Source: Psococerastis gibbosa
Taxonomy: Eukaryota > Arthropoda > Insecta > Psocodea > Psocidae
Direction: 5' to 3'
DNA length: 64,000 nt
Assembly (NCBI GenBank): GCA_963971405.1
Contig: OZ020490.1
Span: forward strand, 17,633,464 to 17,697,463
Positions within the stretch are counted from its first letter, which is position 1. Each line of letters begins with the position of its first letter. Both the position numbers and the translations under genes were made by a program. Shown here piece after piece: positions 12,612 to 24,354 of this stretch. A model generated the notes under the pieces. The model was given only the letters and a program-made list of their open reading frames with translations, was not told where the DNA came from and searched no databases.

Positions 12612-12972
12612 AGAACTTCTGGTCAACGAACTTGGCAGCCCGAAATTTAATACTTTTTATTTTTTAATTCATTAACTAAGCATGTTATTAAAGATTTGGC
12701 TCATCAAAAATGTAGAAGACTACTTCATGCATGATACTATAAGCTATTTTTAATTTTCGAAATTGTAGTTTTTCCATAAACATGCAAATATATTATAAAC
12801 AATAACTTTTCACGTAAAATCGATTTTATAAAAAAAAAATACAATTTCGCAAACTTAAAATACCTTATTATATGATGCATGAGGTAGCCTTCTATAACTT
12901 TGATGAGCCAAATCTTTAATAACATGCTTATGTAATTTAATAAAAAATAAAAGTATTAAATTTCGGGCTACC
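12612..12972. mobile_element. Palindromic MITE, GGCAGCCCGAAATTTAATAC family
   Basis: The two halves are inverted copies over about 150 bp: left GCCCGAAATTTAATACTTTT and AAAGATTTGGCTCATCAAA, right TTTGATGAGCCAAATCTTT and AAAAGTATTAAATTTCGGGC. A second copy is at 16475-16806. No coding capacity. Confidence 0.8.
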
Positions 12973-13185
12973 AATTTCCTACGTCCTGTACACTCTTAAC
13001 TAAGATGATAAATTTTTGTGCCACGTTCCATCAAAATCAGACAATAGCATTAGGCTATTAGCCTATCTACTGAAGTTGCAGTGTTTCCTAAAATCTATAT
13101 ATGTACATACATACCTGTGCGTGGATAGTAGATATGTATTTTACTATTTACACATATACTGTATATACAAGTATGAAGTATACTA

Positions 13186-13735
13186 GTCTATATATATAAA
13201 AATGAATCCCAATTTACCTTCACGCGTGATCGGCTGGACCAATTTGACTATTTTTTGTTGTTGTGTTAGTTATTGTCAGGAGAAGGTTCTTATGACAGAA
13301 AAAAATTTAAAAAATTGCGCGAAAATTAAAATATTCCGGAAATTGAAGTTGATAATTGTTGGGTTGTTCCGTTGGAGACTTCCATGTCCATAAGCTAAGT
13401 GCAGGGGACTGTTCTAGAGGGGTCACGAGTTGTGGAGTCCCGCTGTGCCGGCACCTGAGTTGCCCGTTATGAATGGGGGTTGTGTGCAACAGCAGATTTT
13501 CATATGAATGGGGATTTCAACGCCAGATTTTCATTTTGTTGGGTAACTGCTTGGTTCGGGTTCAACAACTAAATAGGGCCACTACGACCATTTGCACGTG
13601 ATGCGTAATGCCCAATGGAACCCCGTTAAGGCGAGGCCCCGAAGGGGCGAGCTGCCGCCTGTAGCAGGCGCAAGGGAGGGCGTGGCCACGAAGCGGTCCT
13701 AAGCCCCGCTTGTATAATATAACAATGTGGCCACG
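13186..13735 (+). mobile_element. Possible non-autonomous Helitron
   Basis: Begins TCTATATATATAAAAATGAA and continues CACGCGTGATCGGCTGGACC, a start familiar from insect Helitrons. The far end is GC-rich with short hairpins (GAGGCCCCGAAGGGGC, GCCGCCTGTAGCAGGC). A clean CTRR terminus was not located, so the right boundary is approximate. Confidence 0.45.
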
Positions 13736-13932
13736 GGGGTTGTTTCAGGCTCAAGGGGCATTGAAATTAAGAGTTATGAAAAAATTTTCCGGTAGTCGAA
13801 CATTGGTCGCGCTTGCCGCCTCAATAGGTACTCGTAGATGAAATCTCCCTAAAAGAACATTAGCCAGCAGGTAGTCTAATTGGCTCCTTTTTCTTTCTAC
13901 CGTTGCTTCATGAGATGCTACCTACTCGTACC

Positions 13933-14261
13933 CAGAGGCGTAAAGTTTTAGAATGATGGCGGGGGCAAAACAAAGTAGACTTTATGACGTCATGAGGCAG
14001 GATAAGGAAAAATTGAAAAAACAAGAGCTAAATAGTAGGGTTTTACGCATTTTAATAGTATAGTAGTAAAGTATAGCTGTAGATTTTACAAAGCTAGCAA
14101 AGGAATGCTTATATTCATATTGCTGCGAAGGGGCCGGGGGGTCTCCATGAACCACGTCTTACAATGCTCCAGGCCGGGGCGGGGGGGGGGGCAAATCCCC
14201 CCGAAAAAGAGCTGTGGGGGGCAAGATGGACCGCCCCCCCCCCCCCAGCTTTACGCCTCTG
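13933..14261. mobile_element. hAT-like MITE, CAGAGGCGTAAAG family
   Basis: 329 bp, terminal inverted repeats CAGAGGCGTAAAG / CTTTACGCCTCTG, perfect 8-bp target-site duplication ctcgtacc (13925-13932 and 14262-14269). G- and C-runs lie near the right end. Confidence 0.9.
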
Positions 14262-14541
14262 CTCGTACCTGTAAATAATAGACCTCGTTGGCCTTGCCCT
14301 AGACTTCCTGCACTGGGTCATTGGCCCACCTCCATCGCTGCTCCTTACCTATCTAACACTTTCTTCGGAGGAAAGTACTTCTAGAATGTTCTCTTCATGC
14401 CTCGATTTTACATTGTTCCTCTCAATACATCGCACTGACAAAGGAAATCAGGAGTGCCCTACATGTCCCACTACTGTCCCACTTCGAGTCTTTCATGTCT
14501 CATTGTTGAATAACAGTAGAGCGTATAATAAAGTGGGTTAA

Positions 14542-14775
14542 TGATGAAGAACCAGTAGAATCCGGGATGATGGGCTGTGGTCGATATGAAAGTGAATTTC
14601 AAAACGTTTCGTCAACAGCTGCGGTTGACGTCTTCAGTGGCGCGGCGTAGACTTTGATGGCTGTACCTCTGTGACTCCGCAGCGAGTGACTGGTTGACTG
14701 GTAGCCGGGCGTTGTGTTGGGAGCTTCCATCTCAACCACAGCCCATCATCCGGGATTTTACTGGTTCTTCATCTC
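14542..14775. mobile_element. Inverted-repeat element containing GAAACGTTT-type sequence
   Basis: Arms of about 38 bp: GATGAAGAACCAGTAGAATC / GATTTTACTGGTTCTTCATC type, including GATGATGGGCTGTGG and its complement. The interior has AAACGTTTCGTCAACAGC and TTGACGTCTTCAG, a pattern seen at ends of some retroelements. Superfamily unassigned. Confidence 0.55.
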
Positions 14776-14871
14776 ACTCTGGCCGTGAAAGCCTTTGCAG
14801 TTACATAATGTGGGTTAGTTTGAAATTTACAAAAATCGCATCCACATGCGGTGGATTATTATTACCATGAG

Positions 14872-15014
14872 GCATTAGGGGTCACAGGGGAGTCCCACGA
14901 TTGAAAAAAAATAAAATACGACGGTGACCCTAACTAATGAGAAAATTGCTAGAACCTTGTAGTAAAATAATTGTCATCTTGCCCCCCTGAAATATATGGA
15001 AATGACGCCCCTTG
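14872..15014. mobile_element. Degraded MITE related to the element at 54827-55003
   Basis: Shares CACGATTG/GCGATTGAAAAAATAAA, ATACGAC-TGACCCT, ATTGTCAT-TTGCCCCCC and GAAATGACGCCCCT with the copy at 54827-55003. Boundaries are approximate. Confidence 0.5.
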
Positions 15015-15319
15015 GCTTGAGGCAAGACTTCAAAATGGCTCCTATTACCGCAAAAGGTTAAAAAATCTACAGGAAGTTATAAAAATCTTCCTAAGCTCAA
15101 TTCCTGCACGTAACCATAATTTTTCTTTTTGTCAAAGAAGCGATTTCTACCAATTCTACCTTATCACGGCACCCCTGAGGCTTTGGTACCTGAGGTGGCC
15201 GCCATCCCATAAGACTGCAAGGCCCTAAGTATTGTATAAATGAGCAGGCTACATTGGGGAAATAAAAAAACGTAATGTACTATAGTACAACTTTCCTCAA
15301 TTATACCTTTTTCTTAATG

Positions 15320-15600
15320 GCTTTTTCAATTTGAAGGACTTTTTATGGGCCCAAACCTACTTTTATATAGGTCCCTTTGTCCAATGCCAACGACCCCATG
15401 GATTATTTGCATTGTTTCCGTATGCAAACTGGTATACGTTCTCGATGTCAACCTACACCAGCTACTAGCGATAATGGACAAACTGACACAAGCTTACCAT
15501 TGACGCAATGGAACAGGCGAAAGCATGACTTAACCATGTACAGATACCAGTCTCTCAATGGATTGCAGTGACAACCAATTCAAAGTTTTGACTGGTATGA
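15320..15600 (-). repeat. Dispersed repeat (GTCCCTTTGTCCAATGCCAACGA family)
   Basis: Inverted copy of sequence at 31300-31510: GGTCCCTTTGTCCAATGCCA here against TGGCATTGGACAAGGGACC there, and both contain a match around GATAATGGACAA / TTGTCCATTATC. Short pieces recur near 19115 and 53115. Family not recognised. Confidence 0.55.
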
Positions 15601-15796
15601 GAGTTGTTACAAAACGTTTGTTGGGGTATAGACGCCACTGGATTTTTATTTCGAGACATCAATTAATTGGAGTTTCAGAGCGTGTAAAGAATTTTTTAAT
15701 TACTCCATCAGTCTGATTTTAACTTACTTCCTCTACAATTCAAATGAGTTTGAGTTATTTACGGAAATATCTTGTGCTCCCCATCATTATCTAACG

Positions 15797-15932
15797 CATA
15801 TGGTATATAACATCGACATTAAACTAACTTAGGTTGAAGAAGAACCTGCTCGTTATTTAACGACAATAGAGTATTTTTAAGAAGGCACCCCGGATAGGCG
15901 TAGATCGTGGGTTCGAATTCCACCAAGCCCAG
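15797..15932 (+). repeat. Degraded tRNA-like SINE copy
   Basis: The body TATGGTATATAACATCGACA...GGTTGAAGA is followed by the 3' half of the tRNA-like head (GGCGTAGATCGTGGGTTCGA, CCAAGCCCAG). The 5' half of the head is missing. Confidence 0.6.
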
Positions 15933-16474
15933 TGTTTTTCTAAATCCTAGCTAAGCTCGGTTCAGTGAAAGTATCGGTTTACCCATTTTCGTGTGCATGG
16001 AAAAAATTGTATTTGGCAGAACTGCGTGCAGTTGAGCCATTACTTTAATGACAAGTAACAACCCTGGATTCGCCTTAGAATCAGTAACGGTCTGGTTTTA
16101 GAGAGGGGGAAAACCGGATGCTTATATGAGAATAAGGCCACAATATTGAGTTTCAGCAGTCACAGCAGCAATATAAAATGTTAAGTTACCCCCGGGATCT
16201 GAAGTCAGTTTTAGGTTTAAAAGGTTTGTAAAGAGGGATTGTTTAATTTTTTTTCGGGGCCAGTTTCCCAACCCCAGGAAAAAAGAGTAAGGGCTTGTTG
16301 CTGACCACGAAGCACTGGGTCAAGAGGGAGGATTCTCTATCAGTCCTCATTCCAATGCCATTATTGGGTCGTCGCGTCACAGCGTTTTTTTTTCATATTT
16401 CAAATTTCACCTCCAAACTCTGATGATGGCTGGGAAACATTTGTGCATTAAGAGTGTACAGCCAATAGGAAAGT

Positions 16475-16806
16475 GGCAGCCCGAAATTTAATACTTTTTA
16501 ATTTTTATTTAATTAACTAAGCATGTTATTAAAGATTTGGCTCATCAAAGTTGTAGAAGACTACTTCATGCATCATACTTTAAAATATTTTTAATTTTCG
16601 AAATTGTAGTTTTTTTATAAAATCGATTATAAGTGAAAAGTTATTGTTTATAAAGTAATTGCATGTTTATGAAAAAAACTACAATTTCGAACATTATAAA
16701 TATCTTATAATATGATGCATGAAGTAGTCTTCTACAACTTTGATGAGCCAAATCTTTAATAACATACTTAGTTAATCAAATAAAAAATAAAAAGTATTAA
16801 ATTTTC
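16475..16806. mobile_element. Palindromic MITE, second copy of the 12612-12972 family
   Basis: Begins GGCAGCCCGAAATTTAATAC and ends AAAAAGTATTAAATTT. The arms AAAGATTTGGCTCATCAAAG and CTTTGATGAGCCAAATCTTT pair. The outermost right-arm bases are lost. Confidence 0.8.
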
Positions 16807-17398
16807 CTACGGGAAATGTTTTATATTGTATGTTGTATGTATGTATGATCTTGGAGTAGGGACCCAGACCAGAATTTGGGCCCACAGGTCCTCCAGTCGT
16901 ATTAGTCGAGTTTTATGGCTTTTGCAAATCCCGTTGTGGCAGCAGGTTGGACTACTGGAGCCCAACAGTCAGTAGCAACAGTGCACCCTAGACACTCAAG
17001 TCTGGGGCGCCAGATCACATGGCACTCAGCGAGAATCTGCCATCCACGTTCGGCCTCCATCGTATACAATATCGGCACAGATAGGCCGTAACACTGCACA
17101 CAAAATGTTGACGTAATTTGAAGACAATTTATGTATTTACTTTTCGCAACATCTTTCTGGGTTCCCGATAAGATATTAGGCGATAGCGTCGCCGGCAGCC
17201 CGGCACGGTTTTGATACATGTGGTTCAACGTCTATTATAGAATGGGCAACGGGTGAGTAAATAATTGTTACTACAATTATTTAATGTTAGTAATTTACCA
17301 AATATTGCCTTTAGTTTGGGGTGACGTGCGGTTAACGCACGTAGGGTTAGCGTACAGACTCAAAACCGTGCGGTTAGGTCAGGCTGTTGGGCTGCTCC

Positions 17399-17763
17399 TT
17401 AGGCGGCTATTCCACCGGCGATTATACTTCACATTTGATTTTGACATTGACGTTTGTTTTGTTTTAAGGAGACTATTTAAATAATAATAATAAAAAAAAA
17501 TATTCGCATACAAACAATTCAATGAATGTATCCGAATAACCTCTTCAGTCGCCTCTATAGGTAATACCTGTGTGGATACTTAACTTATCTATTATAAATT
17601 AAGTTATAATATGGTAGTAGACATCATTAATAAGTCTCTGCCATATTATAACTTAATTTATAATAGATAAGTTAAGTATCTACATAATAGTCTCCTTAAA
17701 ACAAAACAAACGTCAATGACAAAATCAAATATGAAGTAAAATCGCCGGTGGAATAGCCGCCTT
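17399..17763. mobile_element. Palindromic MITE, GGCGGCTATTCCACCGGCG family
   Basis: Left arm TTAGGCGGCTATTCCACCGG ... TTTGTTTTGTTTTAAGGAGA and right arm TCTCCTTAAAACAAAACAAA ... CGGTGGAATAGCCGCC pair over about 100 bp. A second internal hairpin (TTAAGTTATAATATGGTA / ACCATATTATAACTTAA) fills part of the loop. Confidence 0.8.
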
Positions 17764-18730
17764 GAGAACGGTCCATCTGTTTGAGACTTGGTCAATCCTA
17801 TATCGTTCACTATTAAATTATTATCGGGGTTAGAAATGTAAACAAAACAATTTTGAATGAAACTTTCCATTCTAAAACTTGCTTCTTTACATTTTTAATA
17901 CCAGGTTAAGATTAAAAATCATGTAAAAAAAAAAAACACCTTCACAGGTGTAGCAAGGGAACCTTTCTGCCTACTGTGCGACACCCGGGATGAAATGGAC
18001 AGATAACTCGGAAAACTTGGTCAGATTTTGAAATGAAATGATGATTAAATGACCTAATTGAAAATAAACAAAAGGCGAACAATAAGACTTTAAAGTCTTG
18101 TTTTCATGCTAACCCTAAAAAACAAAAGAAAAACAGTGTATTATTGATTAAATGGATGATAAATTTTGGTCATAACTGCACTGACTACAGTGCTAACCTT
18201 GAACAGACCATATTATATCGGCAACCGTTGACTTATCCAAGAAAAAATTAAAATGGCCCTTCAGTCGCTCCCCCCCCCCCCCATCAGCTCACCTTACGCA
18301 TAATACAACATACACACAAGTTAAACCTTTATTAGCCGGACCAGTTACCGTGACACCTATCCATCAGAACCCCTCTATTTTAATTATCAGTTTAGACCAG
18401 GCCAGGCTAATAAAACGGTTAAAACCATTAAAACTTGGCCCATAAATAATTACGGGAGGCATAGCGCGGGACAATTTAGACGCGCAATGCGCAAACACCC
18501 CCCCCCCCCCCCGTCAGCAGCCGCCAGCCCTTCGCGGACATTCCTCCCCCCCCCCCCCCCCCGTTTAGAGCCTGCTGAACGTGTTCGTTCTGCACGCAAT
18601 CACTTGCGAATGCAAACTTTAGCCATTGTTGTGCACTGTATGGCGTTTTACAAGTTCATTCCCTTCGCAATATGGGGAATTACTGACATAGTTGAAGTCG
18701 TCACGTTGGTAGCAAAGTGTACTGCTCCAT

Positions 18731-19112
18731 ATAGGCGCCCATTCCACCGACCGGCTAGGGCTATTTACAAAAACGGTGACGTGGTAGCAGACATTCTAGT
18801 GTTAGGTGGCGTTTGCACCGACCTCGCATTGCAGAATGCAAATGACATTGACGGAAATTTGAATTTCTCTTTTTATAGAAATCTATTAAAATATTTGTAC
18901 TTAACATATCCCATGACGCAATTTTTTAATTTTAGTTTGTTTGTTTGTGATTTTACTGTATGATCATTGATCGATTTTAACTATGGCATAGAGGAAAATA
19001 AACATTTCCGTCAATTCTGCAATGCGAGGTCGGTGGAAACCCCGCCTAAGTCTTGAATGTCTGCTACCACGTCACTGTTTTTGTAAATAGCCCTAGCCGG
19101 TCGGGTATGGAG
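18731..19112. mobile_element. Palindromic MITE, TTCCACCGACC family
   Basis: Arms pair: AGGGCTATTTACAAAAACGG...ACGTGGTAGCAGACATTC on the left with GAATGTCTGCTACCACGT...TTTTTGTAAATAGCCCT on the right, and CACCGACCTCGCATTGCAGA with GCAATGCGAGGTCGGTGG. Close relative of 55804-56204. The 158-residue open frame across it (from 18487) is not a gene. Confidence 0.8.
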
Positions 19113-19160
19113 TCGTTGGTATTGGACAAGGAAACAATGGGCCACTATAAGGGTCCTTCA

Positions 19161-19279
19161 CAAGGCCGTAGCCAAGGGGGGTTCATGGGGGTCTAAACCC
19201 CCCCCCCCCCCCGAAATGAAATGGCTTGATACTAGATAGAATCTCCCCCCCCCCGAAAAAAATCCTGGCTACGGCCTTG
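19161..19279. mobile_element. hAT-like MITE, CAAGGCCGTAGCC family
   Basis: 119 bp with ends CAAGGCCGTAGCCAAGG / CCTGGCTACGGCCTTG and a perfect 8-bp duplication gtccttca (19153-19160 and 19280-19287). Long C-runs inside. Confidence 0.9.
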
Positions 19280-19605
19280 GTCCTTCAGGATATTATATAG
19301 GAGAGGAAATTCGCTTCCCGCCAAAACATATATCTTTTAATTTCTGAGTCTCCTGCGACCAGCCGACTTAGCAGGTGATCCCAGGATTCAAAAACACTTT
19401 TGGCGCGCTTGAATGTCCCATCTCCCCTTTATACTCCTATAGAACTCTAGAGAAGGGGAATATGAACCATAAGGCTGAGATTCGAGTACTACAGCCAGTA
19501 CTAAGGGGCCTAGGACACTCATTCTCAAATATCGGCATACTCCGGCAATCTTATTTTTGTTTGTTTTCCTACGACTGCTTTCGGCATTTGCTTTAAGCAA
19601 CCCTG

Positions 19606-19914
19606 TCAGCCTGGCGGAGGGAGTGAGTCTGTTCCTTAGCTTGATGCAACCCAAGGGCAGACTCTTTAACCTCATGGAGAGGGGAAGTTGACTGACAGGG
19701 TGGACCTCCTGATTGTAGTGGATTCCAAACTACTTGGGGAACATGGTAAAGTCACACGATTAATTCGGGGGTGCGACCAGGACTCGCCACGCACGTATAC
19801 ACTGACTGGTAGTCTCAGAGCGTTATCATGTCACACCATGTCCCCCTGCCAATGCTGTGGACGCTACCAAGTTTGCTGCAGTTTGAACAGGCTCTGTGGA
19901 TTTAACTTTTAGAC
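19606..19914 (+). repeat. Dispersed repeat (AAGGGCAGACTC...GGGGAACATGGTAAAG family)
   Basis: Matches 57600-57765 plus 58767-58860 and, inverted, 59098-59460. Conserved landmarks are AAGGGCAGACTC, CTCCTGATTGTAGT, CTTGGGGAACAT, CACACGATTAATT and CCAATGCTGTG. A single degraded unit of the 110-bp tandem repeat follows directly at 19914-19990. Family not recognised. Confidence 0.65.
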
Positions 19915-20363
19915 GGTCCCTGGGCAACCTCGTTGTCCATTTCGCACCTTATAGCAGTTTGCTAAACGTCTGCAACTCACGCAACCCTATTAGAAACGAG
20001 AAACGGTGGTGTCAGGTAGGCACCTGCCAGCAGATACCGACTTTTAATGTGTAATTGTTGGCATATTCTGTATCTGTGTCATATAACTGCCCTGTAACTG
20101 CCAATACATTGCTATCTACGGGCACCAAATTTTAATGTACTTGTATATTTGTTGGCGCTTTCTGTGTCCACCTAATATTTTATAACCTCGCCACGTGCGT
20201 AGGCTTTCACGGACTGTTCCTAAGGTTATTCAGCACTCATTTAGCACAGACCGTAGAAGGCCAGTCATTGACAGCTACAAAGTGATACAATATATTCGAC
20301 AAGTACATAATGCGCCAATAATTTCGTAATAGGCAAGTGCCTGGAGTATTGGGACAAGTCAAG

Positions 20364-20700
20364 ACATGTAGAGTAGTGATACGGACACTGACTTTCACCC
20401 GAAAGGTTGTTGGTTCGAGTCCCACACTGGCTACATATTCTAGCCATGCTTCGGAGGGCAGGGACGGATCCTTGCGGAGGGGGGGCGATGGGGGTGGTCC
20501 ACCGAGAGAAATAGCTTTATTCTAGATAGAATGGACTTTTAAAGGAAATTACGAAAAATTATTACTCAAGTAAGGGAAACGCGATATTTTTCAGGCCACC
20601 GCCCCCCCGAAAATATTTTCTGAAACCGTCCCTGTCGGAGGGCATGTAAAGCAGGCGGTCCCGGGTTATCCTAGTTGAGTGTAAGAGAGGTTTATTTATA
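20364..20700 (+). repeat. tRNA-derived SINE (GGTTCGAGTCCCACACT family), interrupted
   Basis: Head GTAGAGTAGTGATACGGACA ... GACTTTCACCCGAAAGGTTG with B-box-like GGTTCGAGTCC, then body CCATGCTTCGGAGGG. The body continues after an insertion with GGCATGTAAAGCAGGCGGTC and GAGTGTAAGAGAGG. Other copies: 27400-27592(-), 28140-28345(-), 31081-31262(+), 36590-36810(+), 63717-63905(-), fragment 22460-22497. Confidence 0.85.
20459..20634. mobile_element. hAT-like MITE inserted in a SINE
   Basis: 176 bp, ends CAGGGACGGATCC / GAAACCGTCCCTG, perfect 8-bp duplication tcggaggg (20451-20458 and 20635-20642) of SINE body sequence. G-run and C-run near the ends. Confidence 0.9.
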
Positions 20701-20759
20701 AGTCTGTTGTCCAGTGCGCTCTTGATAGCAATTTGGCAAACATCAACAACTGATGTACA

Positions 20760-21955
20760 CACTCTATAAAAAACGGGCAACGGCGAACTGTTGTATACGG
20801 TCCTGGGCAACCTCGTTGTCCATTGCGCTCCTGATAGCAGTTTGGCAAATATCACCAACTTACACACACCCCTTATATGAAACGGACAGTGGCAAATTGT
20901 TCTAGACGGTCCCTGGGCAACGTCGTTGTCCAGTGCACTCCTGATATCAGTTTGCCAAACATCACCAACTTACACACACCCCTTATACGAAACGGACAGT
21001 GGCAAATTGTTCTAGACGGTCCCTGGGCAACGTCGTTGTCCAGTGCACTCCTGATATCAGTTTGCCAAACATCACCAACTTACACACACCCCTTATACGA
21101 AACGGACAGTGGCAAATTGTTCTAGACGGTCCCTGGGCAACGTCGTTATCCAGTGCACTCCTGATAGCAGTTTGCCAAACATAACCAACTTATACACACC
21201 CCTTATATGAAACGGACAATGGCAAACTGTTTTAGACGGCTCTGGGCAGCCTCGCTGTCCAGTGTACTCCTGATAGCAGTTTGCCAAACATAACCAACTT
21301 ATACACACCCCTTATACGAAACGGACAAACTGTTTTAGACGGCTCTGGGCAACCTCGTTGTCCATTGCGCTCCTGATAGCAGCTTGCCAAACATCACCAA
21401 CTAAACCGTCAGACCATCTAAGAAGTCCAGTGTTGTTGTCCAGTGTTGTTGTCCAGTTGTCCAGTGCACTCCTGATATCAGTTTGCCAAACATCACCAAC
21501 TTACACACACCCCTTATACGAAACGGACAGTGGCAAATTGTTCTAGACGGTCCCTGGGCAACGTCGTTGTCCAGTGCACTCCTGATATCAGTTTGCCAAA
21601 CATCACCAACTTACACACACCCCTTATACGAAACGGACAGTGGCAAATTGTTCTAGACGGTCCCTGGGCAACGTCGTTATCCAGTGCACTCCTGATAGCA
21701 GTTTGCCAAACATAACCAACTTATACACACCCCTTATATGAAACGGACAATGGCAAACTGTTTTAGACGGCTCTGGGCAGCCTCGCTGTCCAGTGTACTC
21801 CTGATAGCAGTTTGCCAAACATAACCAACTTATACACACCCCTTATACGAAACGGACAAACTGTTTTAGACGGCTCTGGGCAACCTCGTTGTCCATTGCG
21901 CTCCTGATAGCAGCTTGCCAAACATCACCAACTAAACCGTCAGACCATCTAAGGG
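20760..21955 (+). repeat. 110-bp tandem repeat array with 531-bp higher-order duplication
   Basis: Unit landmarks: GACGGTCCCTGGGCAACGTC, CCAGTGCACTCCTGATATCA, TTTGCCAAACATCACCAACT, ACACACCCCTTATACGAAAC. Adjacent units repeat at exactly 110 bp in the best part (ggcaaattgt at 20891, 21001, 21111). A multi-unit block is duplicated at an offset of 531 bp (about 20935-21415 against 21466-21946). Outer units are more diverged. Open frames here merely reflect the repeat. Confidence 0.9.
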
Positions 21956-22459
21956 CTTAACCTGATGATGGGTGTAGCACCTATTCCCGAAACGTTTGGT
22001 AGTGTTTGGTAGCTCTTACTAAAGCATTTCATCTCGAATTAGCGTGCTCTAAGTTCTCTACAGGTATGATACAAGTTAATTTCACCATTTTTTCCACTTC
22101 TTATTAGCTCTAAAAAAAAAAAATGAGTTCTGCTAGTTCTTCATACTGCAATTTTGAACAATAGAAATTAGAACAATCCTATTGTAATAATAAGTCAACC
22201 ACTACCACTATATAAAAAACAGAGAAAATATGGCCAGTTATTGCGTAACTTTAATGTACACAATACAGTTATAGTATTTGGTGTAATAGCGTGAAAGTGT
22301 ACAGAGATTCTTGCTTGAACTTTCCTCATTGTCTAGTTAGACTAACTACCATAATGCGTCAACGCAGATGAGTCATATCCGTAAAGGAGAGCTAGGCATT
22401 CGGAGGATGGGCTTTCCGGATGTCTATAGCTAATGTAATGTTGTACCAGGGCATGCAGA

Positions 22460-22497
22460 GTGTAGTGCTACGGACTCTGACTTTCACCCGCAAGATT
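22460..22497 (+). repeat. SINE head fragment
   Basis: Contains AGAGTGTAGTGCTACGGACT CTGACTTTCACCCGCAAG-type sequence, matching the tRNA-derived SINE heads; truncated after the anticodon-like region. Confidence 0.6.
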
Positions 22498-23539
22498 TAC
22501 AATATATACAATGGTAGCTTTTAATGACAGTTTTATATTTTATATACATATATAAACTTTTTATCATTCTTAGGTATAGTTAGGCTGGTGTAAATTAGTT
22601 GGTAGTCAACTGTTAGTAAAAGAATTAGTTTTTTAAAGTGTTAGTACAGGTATTGAGCGCTGTAATCAGGGGGCACGTCAGCATTGGTCTAATTACGTAA
22701 AAAAATAAGAAAAATACCTACCTACCTACTTTCATATCTTCCGATTTTGATTTTTATTCTCCGAAAACGTCTACACTATTATGGTTTTTGGATAAGGGTG
22801 GTTGGCCCTTATGACCAGCATAATCCTTTTTTTCGGTGGTGAAATAAAAAACAAAACCACAACCCTAATGGGTACCCTACCTTCATCGGTAGTGGAAAAC
22901 GCGGCTTCCAACACAACATCCAGAATAAAGAAAACATTCTCTACCAGTTCTCAGATCGAGACTCTCATTGGGCAGTCGAGCCACCGCATTTTCTGTAATC
23001 CAGTCAGATCAAATTCTATACCAATTGACTAGTCGGAAAACCTAGTTTTTATGAACGGAAAGATAGCGCGCATACTAAATGCATAGACGATGATCATGAA
23101 AAAAAGATTAGGTATTGGAAATTATGAAAGAGAGCACAACGATGGCTGGCGGTCGATGCAGCGAAGTGTGAAGCATGACGATGCACTGATGATGTGCCGA
23201 AGAAAGGGAAGGCCGGCTGGAAAGCGGTGACCTACTCCAGCCATCTAGCTGGATAAACAAGTTCACTGTCATTATCATTCTACCGATGGATTCCATAGTC
23301 CAGTGGTTAGAATTTTTGACCGTAGCTGTGAATGTTTGTGGTTCGACTACAGCCGAGTGTTAATTTTATCTGAAGGGTGCAATGTACGATGTGGACACTC
23401 CAACACGTCAATAGCTCGAGCAGGGTCTGGCGTATCTTTTTATCCGAAGAGTATAATTTAATCGAGAACAGTCTAGTGTACAAATTCTATCCGGACTCCT
23501 GGGTTCAATGTACAATATAGACACTCCAGTAACAGGTCT

Positions 23540-24354
23540 GCGGATGACAAAGTCATAATCACTAAAAATGGGAAGCAACTAGGAGAGATACTTGCTAGAC
23601 TATGTGTAGAGGCGAGTAGAGCTGGACTAGAAATAAATGTCTCAAAAACTAAGTATCTAGTAATGTCAGCGTTAGAAAGGAGACGGAGAAGTGACAACCT
23701 GACTGTACAAGGAATGGCTTTCGAGAATGTAAAGAGCTTCATCTACCTTGGTGCAGAAGTAAACAATCACAACAAAACTAGCGCAGAGATAGACAGAAGA
23801 ATAACAACAGCCAATAGAGCATATTTTGCCAACCTAAAATTGCTCAAGTCAAGACTTATCTCTAGAGCCACAAAACTACGAATATACAGAACCCTTATAA
23901 GACCAGTTGCAACATACGGATTGGAAACCTGGAATCTCACTGTAAACGATGCCAACAAACTACGTGTACTCGAAAGAAAGATAATAAGGAGGATATATGG
24001 ACCCCTTTACGAGTACGGAGAATGGCGTATAAGAAACAACGCTGAAATCGACGCCGCTCTCAACGGAGAAGGTTCATTAAAGCACAACGATTAAGGTGGC
24101 TGGGACACGTTGTAAGGATGTCTGAAGAACGCATGCCACGAAAAATGTACAAAGCAAGCATGACGGGAAGACGACTGCCAGGACGGCCAAGAAACCGCTG
24201 AAAGGACGAGTTAGAGAATGACCTTCGCGAGTTGGGAGTCTCCAGATGGTGGAGCGTTGTGCAAAACCGAGAAGAATGGAGGAGTGTTGTCGAGCAGGCC
24301 AAAGCCCACCAAGGGCTGTAGAGCCGGAAGAAGAAGAAGAAGAAGAAGAAGAAG
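23540..24354 (+). mobile_element. 5'-truncated LINE with target-site duplication
   Basis: Starts within the RT domain (ADDK) and continues LEINVSKTKYLVMS, FIYLGAEVN, LYRTLIRPV-like YRTLIRPVATYGLETW, then after a frameshift near 24068 LRWLGHVVRMSEE and GRRLPGRPRN followed by a premature TGA. It ends in (GAA)n at 24333-24354. It is flanked by a 12-bp duplication agtaacaggtct (23528-23539 and 24355-24366). Inactive by truncation, frameshift and stop. Confidence 0.9.

Noticed and set aside
16902-17228. 108-codon open frame on the minus strand
   Set aside because: No family motif, no splice-site support and no repeat relationship found; plausible by chance for this length.
18487-18963. 158-codon open frame on the plus strand
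   Set aside because: Starts in C-runs (poly-Pro) and continues through one arm of a palindromic MITE; the frame is a by-product.
20877-21839. Several repeated open frames of 60-80 codons
   Set aside because: They are readings of the 110-bp tandem repeat; the same peptide recurs at the 531-bp offset in step with the DNA.
20760-21955. CRISPR-like array
   Set aside because: Repeat unit is 110 bp with no unique spacers, and the genome is eukaryotic.
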